From positions 1 to 8,173 of the forward strand of contig JAUWTE010000116.1 of the NCBI GenBank assembly GCA_030609765.1: a DNA stretch of 8,173 nt, written 5' to 3'. Source of the DNA: Acidobacteriota bacterium. Lineage in GTDB: Bacteria > Acidobacteriota > UBA890. The notes beneath the pieces were generated by a model that did no database searches, was not told where the DNA came from, and was given only the letters and a program-made list of their open reading frames with translations. Positions 6,484-8,173 of the stretch are shown here, in pieces. Position numbers and translations under genes: made by a program. Within the stretch, counting starts at the first letter, position 1, and the number at the start of each line of letters is the position of its first letter.

Positions 6484-6516
6484 TGCTGGCGGATCTGGCC
6501 CCGCCCGGCGCCAGCA
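6484..6516 (+). other. Inverted repeat upstream of khpA
   Basis: TGCTGGCG (6484-6491) is the exact reverse complement of CGCCAGCA (6509-6516), giving an 8-base-pair stem around a 17-base GC-rich loop. It ends 16 bases before the khpA Shine-Dalgarno. A T-run (6539-6544) lies too far downstream for a standard terminator and instead forms the spacer between the Shine-Dalgarno and the ATG. Its function is unknown; it may affect mRNA processing or stability. Confidence 0.4.
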
Positions 6517-6545
6517 GAGGCGTCGCAGAAGTGAGAGGTTTTTTC

Positions 6546-6782
6546 ATGTCGATGAAGGATCTGGTTGAAGACATCGCTCGTTCACTGGTCGATCATCCCG
6601 ACGAGGTACAAGTCAGTGAGGTCGAAGGTGAGCAGACCACGGTACTCGAGCTGCGAGTAGATCCTGCCGACCTCGGCAAGGTAATTGGCAAGCAGGGACG
6701 AACCGCGCGCGCGATGCGCACCCTGCTGGGCGCGGCGGGTACCAAGCAGAACAAGCGAGTACTACTCGAGATCCTGGAGTAG
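6546..6782 (+). CDS. khpA: KH-domain RNA-binding protein KhpA
   Basis: This is a 78-residue single-KH-domain protein of the KhpA/YlqC family, which binds RNA and in Gram-positive bacteria partners with KhpB/Jag. The sequence matches the family from end to end: MKDLVEDIARSLVDHPDEV, then LELRVDPADLGKVIGKQGRT with the KH signature GKQG (48-51), then ARAMRTLLGAA and KRVLLEILE at the end. I chose ATG 6546 because GAGAGG (6533-6538) lies 7 bases upstream and the protein then has family length. ATG 6552 (MKDLVE) is also possible. An in-frame ATG at 6483 would add 21 residues unlike the family and would overlap the hairpin. The gene lies between rpsP and rimM, its common position outside enteric bacteria. 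The exact role in this lineage is not known. Confidence 0.95.
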   Translation: MSMKDLVEDIARSLVDHPDEVQVSEVEGEQTTVLELRVDPADLGKVIGKQGRTARAMRTLLGAAGTKQNKRVLLEILE

Positions 6783-6787
6783 CGGCG

Positions 6788-7417
6788 GTGTCCAGCCAGC
6801 TTCCGCCCACGGACCCTGTTCTCGTGGGCTGTGTCATTCGACCGCGCGGCATCATCGGTGAGGTCATCGTCGAGCCGCTCAGCGACCATCCCTCGAGATT
6901 CGAGGCTGGCGCGGAGCTGTGGCTTGACGAGAATTGCATGACCGTTGCCGAGTCCCGGCATGACAAAGGGCGATGGATACTGTTATTCGATGGGTTGACC
7001 TCCCGGGATGCGGCCGAGGAGCTGCGTGGCGGAGAGCTCGTGGTGGATGCGTCGGCGCTGCCGCCCCTCGATGACGATCGCTATTACTTCCACGACCTGG
7101 TTGGCTGTTGCTTGGAGGATTCGCGAGGCACGTGCTTGGGTATGGTGACGGGGGTCGTGCCAGGCATCCCGGGTTGGCTCGAAATCGATCATGAAGGGAA
7201 GAGCGCATTGATTCCCATGGTGCGGGCATTCTTGCGGGAGGTCGATCTGGCGGCGAAGCGGATTGTGCTCGATCCTCCCACTGGCCTGTTGGAGGCTTCC
7301 GGCCTGGCTGACAAAGTTGGGGATAGTGAAGGCGTGGATAGTGAGGGCGTCGCCGGCGCCGGCACGCCCGAGGACGGTGTGGAAAGCAGCAATAGGGTGG
7401 AAGTCGATGCGGTTTGA
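6788..7417 (+). CDS. rimM: Ribosome maturation factor RimM
   Basis: RimM assists late 30S assembly around the 16S head domain and contacts uS19. The 209-residue protein has the N-terminal RimM barrel (about 10-90) with VGCVIRPRGIIGEVIVEPLS, DGLTSRDAAEELRGGEL and then the PRC-barrel (about 97-170) beginning DRYYFHDLVGC and ending ALIPMVRAFLREVD and RIVLDPPTGLLE. The family usually ends near this point, at about 165-180 residues. Here an extra tail of about 39 residues follows, rich in Gly, Asp, Glu and Val and containing a tandem DSEGV repeat. The GTG start at 6788 lies 5 bases after the khpA stop, with GGAG (6775-6778) 9 bases upstream inside khpA. Its end overlaps trmD by 11 bases, implying translational coupling. 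Confidence 0.94.
   Translation: MSSQLPPTDPVLVGCVIRPRGIIGEVIVEPLSDHPSRFEAGAELWLDENCMTVAESRHDKGRWILLFDGLTSRDAAEELRGGELVVDASALPPLDDDRYYFHDLVGCCLEDSRGTCLGMVTGVVPGIPGWLEIDHEGKSALIPMVRAFLREVDLAAKRIVLDPPTGLLEASGLADKVGDSEGVDSEGVAGAGTPEDGVESSNRVEVDAV
7321..7350 (+). repeat. 15-base tandem duplication in the rimM tail
   Basis: GGATAGTGAAGGCGT (7321-7335) is followed directly by GGATAGTGAGGGCGT (7336-7350), differing at one base, which is silent in the rimM frame. The repeat encodes DSEGVDSEGV (residues 179-188). The length is a multiple of three, so the frame is kept. It looks like a recent in-frame slippage duplication in a poorly constrained tail. Confidence 0.85.
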
Positions 7418-8150
7418 TGTGATCAGCATATTCCCCGACCTTTTCCCTGGCCCACTCGGCGATGGGATCATCGCTCGAGCCAGCGATAAGGGTTTGCTGG
7501 ACCTTCAGGTGCATGACCTGCGGGCCTATGCCGATCCGCCGCACAACCAGGTCGACGATGAACCGTTCGGAGGTGGGGGCGGAATGGTGCTGAAGCCCGA
7601 ACCGTTGTTCGCAGCAGTGGATGACGTGCGGACGCAGGCACAGGCTGCCGGTTTCGATCCAGGTCCTGTCGTGCTGCTTTCCCCGCAGGGCAAGCGCTTC
7701 GATCAGGAACGAGCCCGGGCTTTGGCCGGGCAGGCGCAGGTGACCTTGATTTGTGGCCGCTATGAGGGTGTCGACGAGCGGGTACGGCTGCACCTTGTGG
7801 ATTTTGAGCTGTCAATCGGCGATTATGTGCTGACGGGAGGCGAGTTGCCGGCCATGGTGATCATCGAAGCTATCACTCGGCTGCAGCCCGAGGCACTCGG
7901 TGATGCCGAAGCCACGCAGCACGACTCCTTTTCAGAGTTGCTACTCGATTTCCCCCAATACACTCGTCCGGCTGATTATCGCGGGATGTCCGTGCCAGAG
8001 GTGCTGCGCTCGGGCAACCATCCGGCGATTGCGCAGTGGCGTCGGCAGCAAGCTCTGTTGGCGACGGCGACGAAACGGCCGGATCTGCTCGAGGCTCGCG
8101 GCCTCAGCGACGAAGAGAGGGCCTTGCTGGCAGAGGCTTCGAATGCCTAG
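7407..8150 (+). CDS. trmD: tRNA (guanine-N1)-methyltransferase TrmD
   Basis: TrmD methylates G37 at N1 in tRNAs reading CNN and some other codons, which prevents +1 frameshifting. It uses S-adenosylmethionine bound in a trefoil-knot (SPOUT) fold and acts as a dimer. The 247-residue protein starts MRFDVISIFPDLF and shows VDDEPFGGGGGMV (49-61), LLSPQGKRFDQ (90-100), ICGRYEGVDERV (115-126) and the knot segment SIGDYVLTGGELPAM (136-150). Arg158 and Asp173 (in HDSF) correspond by spacing to the E. coli catalytic Arg154 and Asp169. YTRPADYRGMSVPEVLRSGN (185-204) is the C-terminal tRNA-binding signature. ATG 7407 gives family length and the conserved N-terminus. Upstream in-frame codons back to 7263 would add 48 unrelated residues overlapping rimM. 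GGGTGG (7395-7400) is a possible Shine-Dalgarno 6 bases before the ATG. Confidence 0.97.
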   Translation: MRFDVISIFPDLFPGPLGDGIIARASDKGLLDLQVHDLRAYADPPHNQVDDEPFGGGGGMVLKPEPLFAAVDDVRTQAQAAGFDPGPVVLLSPQGKRFDQERARALAGQAQVTLICGRYEGVDERVRLHLVDFELSIGDYVLTGGELPAMVIIEAITRLQPEALGDAEATQHDSFSELLLDFPQYTRPADYRGMSVPEVLRSGNHPAIAQWRRQQALLATATKRPDLLEARGLSDEERALLAEASNA

Positions 8151-8169
8151 CTCGAAGCGAGCCTAGGCG
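8144..8169 (+). other. Strong hairpin across the trmD stop codon, at the window end
   Basis: GCCTAGCTCG (8145-8154) pairs with CGAG (8158-8161) and CTAGGC (8163-8168), giving ten base pairs with one bulged C (8162) and a three-base AAG loop; U8144-G8169 adds a wobble pair. The trmD TAG (8148-8150) lies in the 5' arm. A competing 7-base stem, GCTTCGA (8136-8142) with TCGAAGC (8152-8158), shares some of the same bases. The window ends 4 bases later, so a T-run that would make it an intrinsic terminator cannot be judged. Confidence 0.5.
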
Positions 8170-8173
8170 ACGA

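Noticed and set aside
7263..7406. trmD beginning at an upstream TTG
   Set aside because: The extra 48 residues do not resemble TrmD and overlap rimM coding sequence. ATG 7407 gives the conserved MRFDVISIFPDLF start.
6879..7793. Long open reading frame of 304 codons on the minus strand
   Set aside because: It lies fully opposite rimM and trmD, both of which have clear family matches. Its translation is Arg/Pro/His-rich with no recognisable motif, as expected from the antisense of GC-rich genes.
1..8173. Defence system, mobile element, CRISPR array or other accessory system
   Set aside because: All coding space is taken by conserved housekeeping genes on one strand. No transposase, integrase, spaced repeats, tRNA-linked attachment site or composition break was seen.

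Overview
The window is a dense, entirely plus-strand housekeeping gene cluster from a GC-rich bacterium. Ten coding regions are supported: a 5'-truncated TPR protein, ftsY, ribD, ribE (riboflavin synthase), ribBA, ffh, rpsP, khpA (KH-domain protein), rimM and trmD. No tRNA, rRNA, mobile element, CRISPR array or transfer signature is visible. I found no new biological system; the points of interest are gene order, a few active-site substitutions, unusual protein tails and small RNA-level structures.

The organism cannot be named from this window. The fused RibBA and the order ffh-rpsP-khpA-rimM-trmD, with khpA between rpsP and rimM, are unlike enteric gammaproteobacteria. They fit a GC-rich lineage of the former Deltaproteobacteria (Myxococcota, Desulfobacterota or similar) or a related phylum. 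This placement is inference from layout and composition only.

Layout. Positions 1-443 hold the C-terminal part of a TPR protein whose stop codon directly abuts ftsY (444-1355), the SRP receptor GTPase. ftsY overlaps ribD (start 1355) in a TGATG junction. ribD (to 2509), ribE (2570-3256) and ribBA (3253-4455) form the riboflavin block, with ribE and ribBA joined by an ATGA overlap. After 44 bases comes ffh (4500-5831), the SRP GTPase. A short gap with the best Shine-Dalgarno sequence of the window leads to rpsP (5874-6407). A 138-base gap with inverted repeats precedes khpA (6546-6782). rimM (6788-7417) and trmD (7407-8150) follow with a 5-base gap and an 11-base overlap. The window ends in a hairpin across the trmD stop codon, just where rplS would be expected by common synteny.

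How the genes work together. FtsY and Ffh are the two partner GTPases of co-translational membrane targeting, and here they flank the riboflavin genes. RibBA makes the two riboflavin precursors from GTP and ribulose 5-phosphate, RibD carries out deamination and reduction, and RibE does the final dismutation. The lumazine synthase gene (ribH), which often follows ribBA, is absent here and must lie elsewhere if the pathway is complete. RpsP, RimM and TrmD serve 30S assembly and tRNA modification, and KhpA is a small RNA-binding protein. Tight spacing suggests one or two long operons, with possible internal promoters inside ribD and just before ffh.
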